This document shows positions 21,539 to 32,542 of a stretch of DNA of 64,000 nucleotides, in pieces. A model generated the notes under the pieces. It was not told the origin of the DNA and did not search any database. It worked only from the letters and a program-made list of their open reading frames with translations. This DNA comes from Anastrepha obliqua. Lineage: Eukaryota; Arthropoda; Insecta; Diptera; Tephritidae. The position numbers and the translations under genes are program-made. Positions within the stretch are counted from its first letter, which is position 1; each line of letters begins with the position of its first letter. Where the stretch lies: the NCBI RefSeq assembly GCF_027943255.1, contig NC_072893.1:28046001-28110000 (forward strand), read 5' to 3'.

Positions 21539-21645
21539 TCTTTTATTGTGCATATTAATCCAAGAAATGTAGTATTTTTTGCACACAACGGGTTGTAGCT
21601 CGAACGGTCTTTGGAAATTATTATAGTTGATCCATACATCCTTGT
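21539..21645 (-). pseudogene. Jockey-like RT fragment (part 2 of 2)
   Basis: The minus strand reads KYYISWINMHNKRLSI up to the MITE. Its position and strand fit the sequence just upstream of the FADD motif on the other side. It is very short and assigned by continuity rather than by its own motif. Confidence 0.4.
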
Positions 21646-21647
21646 TC

Positions 21648-22150
21648 GACAGGACTCAGTCTTGCGTTGGTTTCATTAATCTATTTTGATTTTTGACAGG
21701 GTATGTGATCAGCCTGCCGCTACCAGTCCTAAGTAGTGGAAATGCCCACGTGTCGTTCCTTAGGAACAACGCCTTCTTACTACTTGGAGCGCCATCTGTG
21801 TCTCACATTTTTCTGGCAGAAGGATGACACAGTGGTTGAGGACTTCGATAAATTTAGTGTGTCTGCGCTATTACCGCGATTGCCCGCTTCCTCTTGCTGG
21901 CGCCACTGATGCAGTGTGTAACTATGTCTTTTTTTTTGCTTGTTTTAGTATGTACAATGCAAGTTTGCGCTGGAAAGGTAAGGTTGTTGGGGTTGAGGAA
22001 TGAATTTTTAAAATTTTTTTTTTACATAGAAACTAGGAAAGTAGGAAAGTTTGGAGAAGTACGAGCACCGTGCTTTACTTGGGATTCGAACCCACAACCT
22101 CTGGGATGACAGGCTAGTGCACTTGCGCTTGACTACCGAGGTTGCCGACT
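21648..22150 (-). repeat. tRNA-headed long SINE (SINE2), copy 1
   Basis: On the minus strand a tRNA-like head (about 22150-22070) has box A-like GTAGTCAAGCG and box B GGGTTCGAATCCC. A body follows with the features TGGCGCCAGCAAGAGGAAGC, CAGATGGCGCTCCAAGTAGT and GACTGGTAGCGGCAGGCTGA. The same head and body occur at 46224-46650 (-), and a head-only copy at 28776-28955 (+). The GCCTGCCA stretch in the anticodon-loop position is reminiscent of tRNA-Gly(GCC), which is an inference. Confidence 0.8.
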
Positions 22151-23044
22151 CTAGTGGTTTCGAAATGACTGCGATAGTCGATTTTACGTTACCTGAACTA
22201 CCCGGATTTATATCCAGGCAAAGCTTGCAGGACTTCAGCAGTATTTTTCAGATATTTATGTGTTACAACAACCACACCAACAGCACGTTGACGTTTTCTT
22301 CATCAGTTATTGTTTTATGCCGATTGGAAGTCACATTTCATTCAACATTTGCTCAACCTTCTGGGAATTATTTTTTCCACATATAAATATTGCTTCTTTA
22401 TAATAAAGCTTTATCACAAAAGGCATGCTACAGCATCCTCTTTAGATTATTAAACGAATAAATAAATAAATATTCCTGCCAGACAAATTTCGCTCGATAA
22501 ACAAAATTTAATACAACTTCTTACCTGAATAGAATTGGACACTGCAGAAATCGCAGTTCGTTAATTGCTGTTAATTGCCTGTTTTCGTAACAGACCACAG
22601 CTATTTTTAGAATTTGTAATTATATTTCATATGCACCAGAGTGTCAATATTATAATTAAGAGACTGAGCGAATTTTAATAATTTTTAAATTTTTTTTTAT
22701 GATTTTATAAATGCGTAATGCATTCTACAACAAAGAATATAAGACTCAAATATCCAAACTTTTTTCAAAATTCACAAAAATTTAAATTTGTTTAGAAATT
22801 TTAGAAAAATCTTGCGTATGCCCTTTAACAAAAATTTAATAAATTTCCGGAAAAAAGCATCAAACTATTCAACTTTTTATTTAAAATTCGTAAAAAAATT
22901 CTACACATGCAAATTTATAGCCCATTCCGTATTAGTAAATGAAAATGAAAGTTTCAAGTGACTTAAAATTTTGGTGAATTTTTGACAATTTTTTTCGCCG
23001 TAGTGTTGAGCATTTAAGAAAATTTTTCGGAAGTGTTTCGTATG
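22151..23044. other. AT-rich spacer
   Basis: Long AT-rich stretch with poly-A/T runs. No coding or repeat signal was recognised. The 111-aa plus-strand ORF at 22051-22386 starts inside SINE2 and has no family feature. Confidence 0.4.
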
Positions 23045-23640
23045 AAGTGTATCGGATTGCTTAGGTTAGGGTCAGGTTGGTATAGTTGCCCAAGGAATGA
23101 GCACACTTGGACGAAGAATAATGGATTAGTCCTTTGTGACATCCATTATGAAGGAGGTGAGGTGAAAGAGAAAGACCGATGTGGATTGCGAACGATGACT
23201 ATGCTGCGTTTGCGTCAACCGCTTTGTGCTGCTGATGAAATTCATCAGATTTTTAATTTCAGCGCCAGCTATATCAGCAGGCGTAGCAAAGAAGTAGGAG
23301 CCAAGATGCCTGGATCTTAGCCCCGCGAGAGCAGGACAGCTAAGGAGAAGGCGCTGAGATAATTCCACCTCATCCTCCATACATCCAGCGCAAAAAGTAC
23401 TCGAGGTGATTCCAAGTATCACAGCATGCATTCCTCGCGTATAGTGACCTGTGAGAAAGCCCACGAGATTCAAGAGCTGATATTTTGTCAACCTCAGAAG
23501 CTCGCCCGAGCGCCCCCGGTCCACACGTGGCCAGAAGTTGGCGCGATGCCCATCTTTCCAGGAGCAGACCGCAGGTAGTCAGCCAATTCTCTCCCTTCGC
23601 GGGGAAATCACCTCACCCCGGAGTGCTTTGTATGGAAGAA
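23045..23640 (-). pseudogene. LINE C-terminus with Cys-His knuckle
   Basis: The minus strand reads LRLTKYQLLNLVGFLTGHYT, then SSTFCAGCMEDEVELSQRLL and LSCPALAGLRSRHLGSYFF, the C-terminal zinc-knuckle region of I/Jockey-type ORF2. Upstream sequence to 23640 (RRGENWLTTCGLLLERWAS region) fits the preceding spacer between RNase H and the knuckle. The 3' end near 23055 carries an (AACCTAA)-type tail in reverse. The frame is open for 132 codons but has no start and no RT. Confidence 0.75.
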
Positions 23641-23899
23641 AATTCTCAATAAAGCATTTTTGGGAGTTTTGTGCAAATTTTGGAGCATTGAGTTATAAGT
23701 TGGTTGTTGTAGAAGGCAATGGAATTTTATAAAAAAATTTTAAAATTTAAATACAAAAACAAAAAGTAGTTAAAACTTAGTTACTCGGCCGCAGGTGTTA
23801 GTTACTCGGTTGAGATGTAAAAAAACAAACAACAACAACAAAAAGTGTATAAAAAAAATTAAAAAATTAAACTTAAAAAAACTAAAAATTTAAATTATA
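23641..23899. other. AT-rich spacer
   Basis: Poly-A/T rich. A short direct repeat, GTTAGTTACTCGG, is seen near 23797-23813 after TTAGTTACTCGGCCG. Nothing else was recognised. Confidence 0.4.
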
Positions 23900-24460
23900 G
23901 TTAAAAAAATTATAAAAAAATCGCCAAATTCACTTCCAGCTGTTCACAAAACATCGCGTAAATCTTAAGCCAATGGAGAAAGTGAAATACAACTCTAACA
24001 AAAACAAACGTGAAACTTAATTTTCCGTGGCACCGGCATAAATAACAAAAAAAAAAATTATAAAAAAATTATTAAAAAATTATTAAAAAATTTAATAAAA
24101 AATCGCCAAATTCACTTACCGTCGCAAAGGTACAAATATTTAAAAAAAACGAAACAAAAATTAAAAAAAAAATAATAAAAAATCGCAAAATTCACTTTCA
24201 GTTTTTCACAAAACCCACAGTAAATCTGCAGCCTATGGTTATAATTACATACAACTCTACAAAAAACAAAAATGGAACCTAATTATCTGTGGCACAGGCA
24301 TAAATAAACAAAAAAACAAAAAAAAATTATAAAAAAATTATTGAAAAAATTAATAAAAAATCGCCAAATTCACTTTCAGTTTTTCACAGAAGACACTGCA
24401 GCTAATGGAGATAATGACATACAACTCTACATAGACGTCAATGACGGCATTACCAACCTA
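23900..24460 (+). repeat. AT-rich ~180-bp tandem minisatellite
   Basis: The landmark AAATCGCcAAATTCACTT begins units at about 23919, 24101, 24181 and 24359, so the spacings are about 182, 80 and 178 bp (one truncated unit). Units share TTTTTCACA, CTAATGGAGAtAAtgACATA, CAACTCTAC and GTGGCACaGGCATAAATAA. Identity looks like roughly 75-85% by eye. It has no coding role. Confidence 0.8.
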
Positions 24461-27400
24461 AGAAGAATATTTTTGCGAACCAATTGTGAGCCGCGTAGTT
24501 TAAATTCGAGTGTCACTTTGGTATTTGCCTCAATTCTTTATTTTCTCCAAGTCACTTCGTTTAACTTCACTTCCGGGAATCACCAATTCTATGACAGTTG
24601 CATATTTCACTAATTGAAAGAAAAAACAAGCTTTTTTCCGTACATTTAACTTATCGATAATCACTCAACACTTAACACAGAATCAACCGTTTTTCCCGAG
24701 TTCTCATACCTTCGCGCTTCCTTCAATTTTCACAGCTTCACTGGCGCCAAGTGGCACTGTTAGAAATCTCAGCTGCACTAGGATTTGAAGTGCACTGCCA
24801 CAGCGCGTCGATTTGCCGTGGCCACAATAATTGCACACAGTTTGCGGCCACCGATGTGTGGCTACAAAAAAACGAAACAAAACAAAAAGAACAACGTTAG
24901 TATTTCTGCTGTTATGCGCGAGCGAAAAATGTCACTTTTATATAAATTTGTTAACGCGTATTTTACACCTTTAGAAATAGTTTTTTAGCGTAATAATTTT
25001 TTGTAACGTAAGACCGTTAGACGCTGCACTGTGGTCACACTTATAGGCTGTCAGCCGTTTGTCCTTTTAACCGAATTTCAATTGCGTTTGAAGGAAAAAT
25101 TAATACACGCCACAATTGCGACGGAGTCGTCGGTGATAGCCACGGCGGCGGCGGTAGTGGCGGCGACAATAGGCAATAAAAAAAATGTTTGCGGTGCAAC
25201 AAGAAGGCAAACAAAATATTCACGTACTCTATGCACTTCGCTGCAATAGTGCATTTGTGTGCTTTTTGCGTGATTGTTTGCGATGTGCGTCCGCGTGAGT
25301 GTGTGCTGTTTTTTGGTTGCGTCAATGATGATGTGTGGCGAATTTGTGTTGATTTTATTTCAGTTGTCGGTTACGGTTTGCCGTTGGAGTTGCCATTGCT
25401 AGCGCATTTGATGTTATGTCGCTGCCGCTGCTGCTGCTGCTGCTGGGGCTGCTGCTGCTAGCACACATATGCACGCTTTTGCATGCACACACGCAGACAC
25501 GCACATGCAGGTGTACTCCCAACACACACATACCACGCACATAGCTAAGCGCACGAATGAGAGCGCAAAAGCCAACCATTCATACACCCACACTCGTACA
25601 ACTACAAACACACTGCTTGACGAACCCCCAAACAGCAGCACATCCACACACACGCACACACTACGGCACTCAACGGCTTTAATGTTTGTGTTTGCTCCAA
25701 CGCAGCGAAGTGATGCGCGTCTGTAAGGCAGCGCTGCTCTATTCTCAGCTGCTTCGTTGATGGTATGAACGGCCATCTGTTTATGTATGAGCAGCTGTGT
25801 GTGTGCGCTGCTGCGCGCTGCCTTCGTGATCGACATTCCGCTTCCGTTCTTAATTAAAACGAGACCACTCTCACTAATTTACGGAATTTGGTTGGGGCGA
25901 GAGCGCGCAATCTCTCACAGAAACTTCGCTCTCTCTCTCTCTCTCTTTCATATGTGTTCTCGGCTGCATTGCTCTCACAATTAGCTATGCATTTAGCTTA
26001 TTGGGGAGCACTTGATTGTTGGCTGCTGGCTGCTGGGTGTAACGGTATTTTAACCCTTGCGGCAAGTGCAACAGAAATGAGTGGTGATTCTGCAAAGCGT
26101 TTGGCGCTCTTATTGTGCACTGCATGCGTGAGCTTGCATTCGGTTGCACTTGCATGGCTTTGCCAACATACATATTTACACATACATATCCACATACACG
26201 GCTGTGTTGCTCATACGCTCATACGCTCTGCAGCTTGCATTTGCTGCACGTCGGCCGGAGTACTTTGCGCTCCTGCTGTGGGAAAATATTTGCTTGGTGG
26301 AAAATGCAGCTAAATTTGTTAATAATATGGCTTGGAAACACGCACATACACACACACGCATGTACGCATGCATGAAAATATACCAGCACGCATTTGCTTG
26401 GCTCCTTTCTAACATTAACTAGGGTGGTCTGCTGCATGTTTTCATTTATGTGCTTACGTATGTATGCGTGTATGTTGTGTCGTAAATGCAGAAGAGTAGA
26501 AAATCAGCTTGCAACATACACTAATCGAACGGTAGATGCACATGTGCGCCTAAGTATTTGTTTATTTTTCTGCATTTTTTGCAAGTCACGCACGAAAATG
26601 CCTAAAGTCAATTTTTTCTTGCTTCTTCCCAGCGCCCCTCCCCTCACTTGGGGCATGCTTGCTGCTACACTTCGGTTAACCAGAAAATTGTGTTGAATTA
26701 TTTGCAGCCTCGCCCCCACAATCGGGGCTCTTCTAGGCATTACATTTGCCCCCCGCCGTCTCCCCTATACACCAGCACGCCCTTTCGCATTTGCTTAGCT
26801 GTCTGAACGCATGCATTTTATTTGACTTGCATGTTGCATGCGTGCATCGGCTGTCACACCGACATTGCCCCCGATATTGTTCGCCTCCATCGTTGCCTTG
26901 GTTACCACTAAACAACCTTGCATTAAATCTTTTTCCTCCACACACATAACGCTTAGCATTTTCACTACACTTGCCGTGGGGAGTACATGCACACACACAT
27001 ACATACAAACATACACACTCATACATACATACATACTCGCTCTTACATACTTCTAATGTATTGTGTGTGCTTATGCTGGCGCTTACTGTGCAGTAACTTC
27101 TTTACTTGCTCCTCCTTTGTTGCCGCCATATTGTGGCAAGTGCAGATTTCGGTTATTACCGAAAACTAACCACGTTTTGTGGTTATTGAAGTTGTGTGGA
27201 ATAATATTGGTAGGCCATAAGTTGTTTTTGGTTGTCGCTTTTGTTGCTGTTGTTGTTATTTGTTGCTATTGCATTATTACTGCACTTTTAATAGTTGTTG
27301 TTATTGTTGTTGCTTGGGTTTATTTTGCATGCATTTATTTATTTTTGAGTTGTTGCATTCTGTCTATATGTATGTGTGTTGTATATATGTATGCGTATGC

Positions 27401-28000
27401 AAATATGCACACAGCTAAATGTTAATAGTATTCACATACACACACACATACACATACATAGTATAAATACGTCTATTGTAGGCTTTCTATATTTTCTTTA
27501 CACAACTCGAGAATTTACTTTAGACATTCTATATATTTTATTTACACACACGCATACATACAAACATACACTTGTGAATGCGTGCATTCACTGTACGATC
27601 TAGAAATCCACTAGTCATAAGCTTTGTTCAAAATTTATTCATAAATATGTCTTAGGAATATCGAAAAATGCTGTGTTTTGGAGTAAGTGAAGCAAGGCAA
27701 ATTTTCGTGTAGAGATTTTTTGCATGGAATTTTATTTTCAAGCAAACTTTTAACTTTTTGAATACCGCATTAAAGTTTATAATAACATTTATTGCCAATT
27801 TTTTGCTTTTATCCACTTGACGCTCGGTTTTTTGTTTTCATAAAAATGTTAACAAAAACATCACGTATTTTGTTGTTAAAAAGTGTATATTATCTAAAAA
27901 TAATTAAAAATAGATTTAAAAATAGATTTATTATTTCAATTATTTTTTAGTGTTTACTGCAAATTAAAGTAAAATATTCAAAATTTTGATAATTACTTAT
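24461..28000. other. TE-poor spacer rich in microsatellites
   Basis: About 3.5 kb with CAG/GCC runs (25150-25165, 25425-25455), a CA/ACATAC-rich tract (26340-26360, 26990-27050, 27435-27460) and a (CT)n tract at about 25929-25948. Many overlapping ORFs on both strands consist of His-Thr, Cys-Val or Ala runs produced by these repeats. The 140-aa (25414-25836 -) and 141-aa (25888-26313 +) ORFs are rejected on that ground. It may be intronic or regulatory DNA of a host gene lying outside the window. Confidence 0.5.
25929..25948. repeat. (CT)n microsatellite
   Basis: A nearly pure CT dinucleotide tract within spacer. Confidence 0.9.
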
Positions 28001-28003
28001 TAA

Positions 28004-28746
28004 GGGGGGAGCCTGGTTTATTAGGTCTAAAAATTGCATCTCTTTGCGATTTTTTTTTTAAGAAAAAAATTAATTTAGCACTGCAAAGTTGTTTCTATCA
28101 TTTAATGAACATTTAAAAAGTATAAAAAATTTTTGTACTGGTTAAAATAAGTTGAAAAAAATGTTTAACATAGAAATTAGTAGAGCGCTGCAACGCTGGA
28201 GTTTCCAACTGGCGTACAAGATACAGCTCGTAATTATTATCTAAAGCAAAATATTCAAATGGATTTCTAATTATCATGAATTTTTTATTCTAGGTGAACT
28301 AAGAAAACTGAGCGAAATTCCAAAATTTCTACTTTTTGGAGGTTTTAAAGAAAAAAATGCCTTTCTATAAAAAAAAAATTCACTTCAACTTGGTATAAAA
28401 ATCTTGAAAAATTTATCTATTTTGTTAGTTCAAATAGAAGAGAATTTAATACTGAAGGGAACAAGCTATGATTCATTTCAAAGGGTCATTAGTTTTTTTT
28501 CATTCATGTACGCCAATTCAAAGAAATCATAAAAATGAAAAGTCGAGAAAAGAAGACAAAGTTTGTACTATAGCTGTCCGGTCACAGCGTAACTACCTAA
28601 CGCTCGCCTACCTTTGGCTTTGTATCTACGGAAATATTGAGAATTAGACTCTGTAACTTTGTGTGAATTTTCTGAAATATATTAGGAATCGCTTAAAACG
28701 AAAAAAAAAAATTGATTTTTTTGACCCTATAAACCAGGCTCCCCCC
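28004..28746. mobile_element. TTAA-flanked MITE, family 1
   Basis: A 743-bp non-coding AT-rich element. The ends GGGGGGAGCCTGGTTTAT and ATAAACCAGGCTCCCCCC are perfect inverted repeats, with patchy extension (TTAGGTC against GACCCT). TTAA lies immediately outside both (28000-28003 and 28747-28750). TTAA duplications occur in piggyBac and Kolobok superfamilies. A G-rich 5' start suits Kolobok better than the CCC start of piggyBac, but the autonomous partner is not visible. Confidence 0.85.
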
Positions 28747-28775
28747 TTAAGAGAAGTATTTGTATTACGAAGAAA

Positions 28776-28955
28776 AATAGCGTCCTCGGTAGTCTAGCGT
28801 AAGTGCACTAGCCTGCCATTCCAGAGGTTGTGGTTTCGTATCCAACGTAAAGCATGGTCCTCGCACTCTTCCAAACTTACCTACTTTTCTAGTTTCCATA
28901 AAAAAAAAATTTTTTAAATTCATTCCTCAATCCCAACAACCTTATCCTTCCAATT
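28776..28955 (+). repeat. SINE2 copy 3, head and proximal body only
   Basis: A tRNA-like head with box A GTAGTCTAGCG, the GCCTGCCA loop, and a decayed box B GGTTTCGTATCC. AAAGCATGGTCCTCGCACTC, an AT tract and CAATCCCAACAACCTTATCC follow, matching the reverse complement of 21975-22150. It lacks the distal body present in copies 1 and 2. Confidence 0.8.
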
Positions 28956-28956
28956 C

Positions 28957-29450
28957 TTACTCCCACACAAAAGTCAGCGCTTTACTCAAATTTTTATGAT
29001 GTTTGAGTTCTTTCGTGCACCAAGGAATCTTATAATTTACACGCTTAAAAATTGGAACATGGTTAGAACATAGATCTAGGCCTAAAGTCTTAAATATCTT
29101 AAAGCATTCTGCAACTTCAATATTGCCTATAGACACTTCCAAATCAATGTCACGTAAAGCGTTATCAAGAGTTTGGAAATCACACCCGGCAAAATTAATG
29201 GAAGGATGAGCGCTATCAGGACTGATTTCAAAAAAATTCTAAAACTTCCAAGTCTAGCTTTAAAGGAATATGGAGACCATTAATCGGCTATATTGAAGCA
29301 GGCTGCGCTACAACTAAACTAATGTTGTCGCTTATGTGAATCAAATCTAATAAACGACTCATACTATTAGTTAACCCATTAATCTGAGTTAGATCCATGC
29401 CCAGTAAACTATCATTATTGCCAATAAGATACTGTGGTTAACTGAATCGA
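28957..29450 (-). pseudogene. Jockey-like LINE endonuclease/linker fragment
   Basis: The minus strand reads LLDLIHISDNISLVVAQPAS, then PLKLDLEVLEFF, SINFAGCDFQTLDNALRDID, HVPIFKRVNYKIPWCTKELK and HHKNLSKAL. This matches the end of the apurinic endonuclease domain and the linker before RT in Jockey-type ORF2 (W-C/F-x-K-E-L). There are stops between blocks. It lies downstream of the RT fragment at 29451-29615 on the same strand, the reverse of normal protein order. Confidence 0.65.
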
Positions 29451-29615
29451 AAAGCCTTTGTGTGATCAATTGACTCACGAATATCTGCGATAACGTCAAT
29501 TAGCGAAGTTTTACAGCTATGTCACTTTCGAAAACCGAATTGCCGCTTATGTAAAAGAGAAGTCATAGAAAGAAAAGCGTATAACTCTCCATGTATGACT
29601 AATTCGAATAGCTTT
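29451..29615 (-). pseudogene. Jockey-like RT N-terminal fragment
   Basis: Reads LFELVIHGELYAFLSMTSLL, then HKRQFGFRKCHSCKTSLIDV and IADIRESIDHTKAF. The QFGFRxxHS block is conserved in Jockey-clade RT. About 55 codons only. It is fused on one side to the LOA-type LINE and on the other to an endonuclease fragment. Confidence 0.65.
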
Positions 29616-30840
29616 GTCTTGTTTTGAACCATCTGTATATATAATCAGAGGGCCATCGATTCGGCAACATTTGTCTTCCATTCTTCCCTGGTTGGGAGTG
29701 AACAGGAGTATAGCAAGGGTGGTGATGGAAGACTTACATGATAGTCTATGTCGGAAGAGATAACAGTGTTCCTGTTCAGTATGGCCGAATGGCCAAGTTA
29801 CTTTTTCCATTTCGATATGGCATTCATGCGTGTCGCTGCTTTCGCTGCAATCGCTTTGCCAGCCAGATCGATAGGGAACAAGTGAAGCAACGTATTTAGA
29901 ACCTTAGTAGGTGTTGTACTTAAGTATCCTGTTATCAGGGGGCGGGCTGTTCTTTGGACTCGATCAATTGTGGGTACTCTACACCGTTTTTCGAGTGCTG
30001 TCCACCATACAACCACACCGTAGAAGAGTATCGGTTTGATAATCGAGGTATATATCCAATAAATGATCCGAGGTGAAAAACCCCAGGTTTTGCCGATAGC
30101 TTTCTTACAAGTATAAAGAGCTATGAAATATTTTTTACATCTGTTTTCAATGTACAATTTCCAACTCAACTTCCTATCTAGAATAACTCCTAGATATTTA
30201 GCTGAATCTGATAGAAGTAATGATTCCCCTTTTAAAGTTATTGTTTGCAGTGGAGGAGATTGTTGTTTCCTATTGAAGAGAACAAAATCTGTTTTTGCTG
30301 GATTCGCATTTAGTCCGCATTCGGTGCACCATTTTGACAGAATTTTGATTGAGCGTTGCATGAGCTCAGTGATGGTATCCAGGTGTTTGCCTGACACGCA
30401 GAGAGCAATATCATCTGCATAGGCTACAACCTTGCAACCTGCTTTTTCGAGATTTCGAAGCAAACTGTTTACAGCGAGATTCCAGAGAAGGGGTGAAAGT
30501 ACTCCGCCTTGAGGAGTGCCTTTGACGGCGTACATTCTCATGCGGCTTAACCCAAGCTCTGAAGTGATTATTTTATTTTGCAGCATTTGTTCGATCATCT
30601 TCCGGATGGAGTAATTAATACCCAATTTTGCGATTTCCGACAAAATAGCTTTGGGTTCAATATTATTAAAACCAAACGGAATGTCGTAACTATCTCGCTT
30701 GATCATTATCTTGTTTAAAAATGAGTGTTAAATATATTTACTAAACTCTTCTGCAAATATTGCATTTGGTCGTCAGTAGGTGTCATTTTCTTTACAGAGT
30801 GCCAGTCAATTTTATTTACAGATTTGTCAAGCTTAACATT
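29616..30840 (-). pseudogene. LOA-type LINE: RT, thumb and start of RNase H
   Basis: Contains a 302-codon open frame (29798-30706): DIPFGFNNIEPKA (damaged first Asp motif), VKGTPQGGVLSPLLWNL at about 62-78, VVAYADDIAL (catalytic YADD, 96-99), KYLGVILDRKLSWKLYIENR, then the W-I-Y-T-S-I-I-K-P thumb. A one-base slip near 29800 leads to a frame with LIIYTDGSKQDKA, the start of RNase H with its first Asp. The rest of RNase H is missing at the 29615 junction. Upstream, 30750-30840 reads CMNVKLDKSVNKIDWHSVKK, with a deletion before the first RT Asp. GTPQGGVLSP with YADDIA suggests the LOA clade. Confidence 0.8.
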
Positions 30841-30853
30841 CATACAGGCATCA

Positions 30854-31937
30854 CTTTTTTTTATACTGTTATTATTATTTATTGAATCTATCAATTAATC
30901 TTAATACTAACAATAAGGTTTTGACTCTTAACCTAAATTATAGTACCTACAGCTTCTTGCAGAAGGGGGACCTCAAATATGCGTCACAGGGTTGGAAGGT
31001 CAATTCTTCTGAGAGGTGACGAATTGACGGTATGCAACAACCACCGAGCCAATTCATTTGGGTGGTGTCTTGGTAGTAGTTTTGTTGGATCACTGCTATT
31101 GCTGCTGCCACTAATGAAACATTTAGGTCACGATGGATATTTTCATTGGTTACCACGGTAACTATTCCAGTAACTATTCTGCATATATTTTAGATTGCCT
31201 TCGTTGTATAATTGCAATATTGCTGGCCCTGTGTGTTGGATTTTGTAGACAAGTCCCTCGGGACATACTCTGTCGAACGCTTCAGCTACATCAAGACATA
31301 TTGCTGAGCAATATTCCTGTCGTTCAAAAGCATTCTTTATTTCGGAGCTGATGCGATTGACTTGCCTAATTGTGCCGTATTTCTCACGAAAAACGAACTG
31401 ATGAGCGGGAATAATTTTGTTTTCCTGCAGATGCGACATCAGTTTTCATTTTAGCAACTTTTCAAATAGTTTGGATATAGATGGCAGCAGGCTTATAGGT
31501 CTGTATGAAGCTGCCTTGGCTTTATTTTTTTCTGGCTTCGGGTTCATTATAATGGTCGATTTTTTCCATTGCGAAGGAAAGTGACCAGTTTGAAGAATTG
31601 CTTTAAAAAGCACACTGAGAAATCTAACAGCGCAGTTTGGAGTCTCTAATATCATATATATTTTGATATTTGATCATACCCAGGTGTTTTTTAGGATTCA
31701 CCTCGTTCTCAATTATTGACTTTAGCTCATGCGGAGAAATTTGTATTGCATTTTTACTATATTCTAGTGGTGATGGAGACTCACTACCAGATTTCGTCAA
31801 ATGGGTTTGAGTTCCTGGCTATTCAAATCCATTAGTTGGTGGGTTGGGTTGAAACACCATCCTCAAATACTCAGCAAACACATTAGCTATTTCTGCATCT
31901 GTCAGAGACTAGGCGCCTTGAACGTCACGAATTGGTA
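30854..31937 (-). mobile_element. Jockey-like LINE insertion with 13-bp duplication
   Basis: CATACAGGCATCA occurs at 30841-30853 and again at 31938-31950, directly flanking this segment. The low-coordinate end starts with a T-run (short poly-A on the minus strand), so this is a 5'-truncated LINE inserted by target-primed reverse transcription. Within it, the minus strand reads the pre-RT region (FPSQWKKSTIIMNPKPEKNK; SYRPISLLPSISKLFEKLLK) and QEYCSAICLDVAEAFDRVCP, then jumps to NIHRDLNVSLV and a C-terminus typical of Jockey ORF2 (HPN/NELA region). About 1 kb of RT is missing internally. Confidence 0.85.
31143..31655 (-). pseudogene. Jockey-like RT, N-terminal part
   Basis: Two adjoining frames (31446-31655 and 31143-31439) cover RT motifs up to the first catalytic Asp (LDVAEAFDRV). 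One stop or frame change separates them near 31443. The YxDD-containing half is deleted between here and the C-terminal piece at 30947-31156 (GNIHRDL-like start; ends near SPFCKKL). Confidence 0.75.
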
Positions 31938-31950
31938 CATACAGGCATCA

Positions 31951-32542
31951 TTAAACTTTATTTATTTATTTATTTATTTTTTTTTTGGTTTTTTGGGTCG
32001 AAATGGAAAGAGAAAATACAACGTTTTAAAAAATTTTCGGGAATTTTATAAATGTTGTGGTTTGACCCTATAAAAATTTCTGAAGTAAAATATATATTAT
32101 AAAAAATGCGTAAAATTTTTTTTCACAAATATTACTTCGTCCCCCACATTTAACAGACTAAGAGTTATCTTAAAATAGCTACTTTGGTAAAATTCACGAC
32201 TACGTGGACTAAGAGTGGAGTAGCCAAGGACGATAGATTTACCAAGTCTGTTCTTTAACTATGGTGAAAAAGAAGATTGTGTGTGGAACTGCGGCTGCCA
32301 TGCCACTTGGAAGATTCGGCAGTCGAATTCTGAACGATATTTTCACATGCAATCACACACTCGCCCAAACAGTCGTTGTTGAGATGGCAACGTAAGGTCA
32401 TTGCGGATTTTTTCTATATCACAAAAACTATCTCGGTTTTTTGTAAACAAGATTTAATTAAATTCGCACAGGGCTGAATAACGGTCTGTTAAGGGGCACA
32501 CTTCTAAAAATCTTTCCGCCAAAGGTATGACCTATAGCTTAA
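31951..32542. other. Spacer with (TTTA)n tract
   Basis: A (TTTA)n run at about 31955-31982 followed by AT-rich sequence and about 350 bp of mixed composition (32140-32500) with no recognised signal. The beginning may be the continuation of the LINE target sequence. Confidence 0.4.

Noticed and set aside
21173..21586. 137-aa (-) and 102-aa (+) ORFs over the foldback element
   Set aside because: The same inverted arms are read on both strands, so the peptides mirror each other. The DNA is a MITE, not a gene.
25355..26422. Cluster of overlapping ORFs suggesting membrane or secreted proteins
   Set aside because: They are products of CA, CAG and CT repeats read in several frames on both strands, with no conserved motif.
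21648..29615. SINE2 always adjoining a Jockey fragment as evidence of a LINE partner
   Set aside because: Three copies in a TE-dense region with inconsistent relative strands are not enough. Chance proximity is likely.
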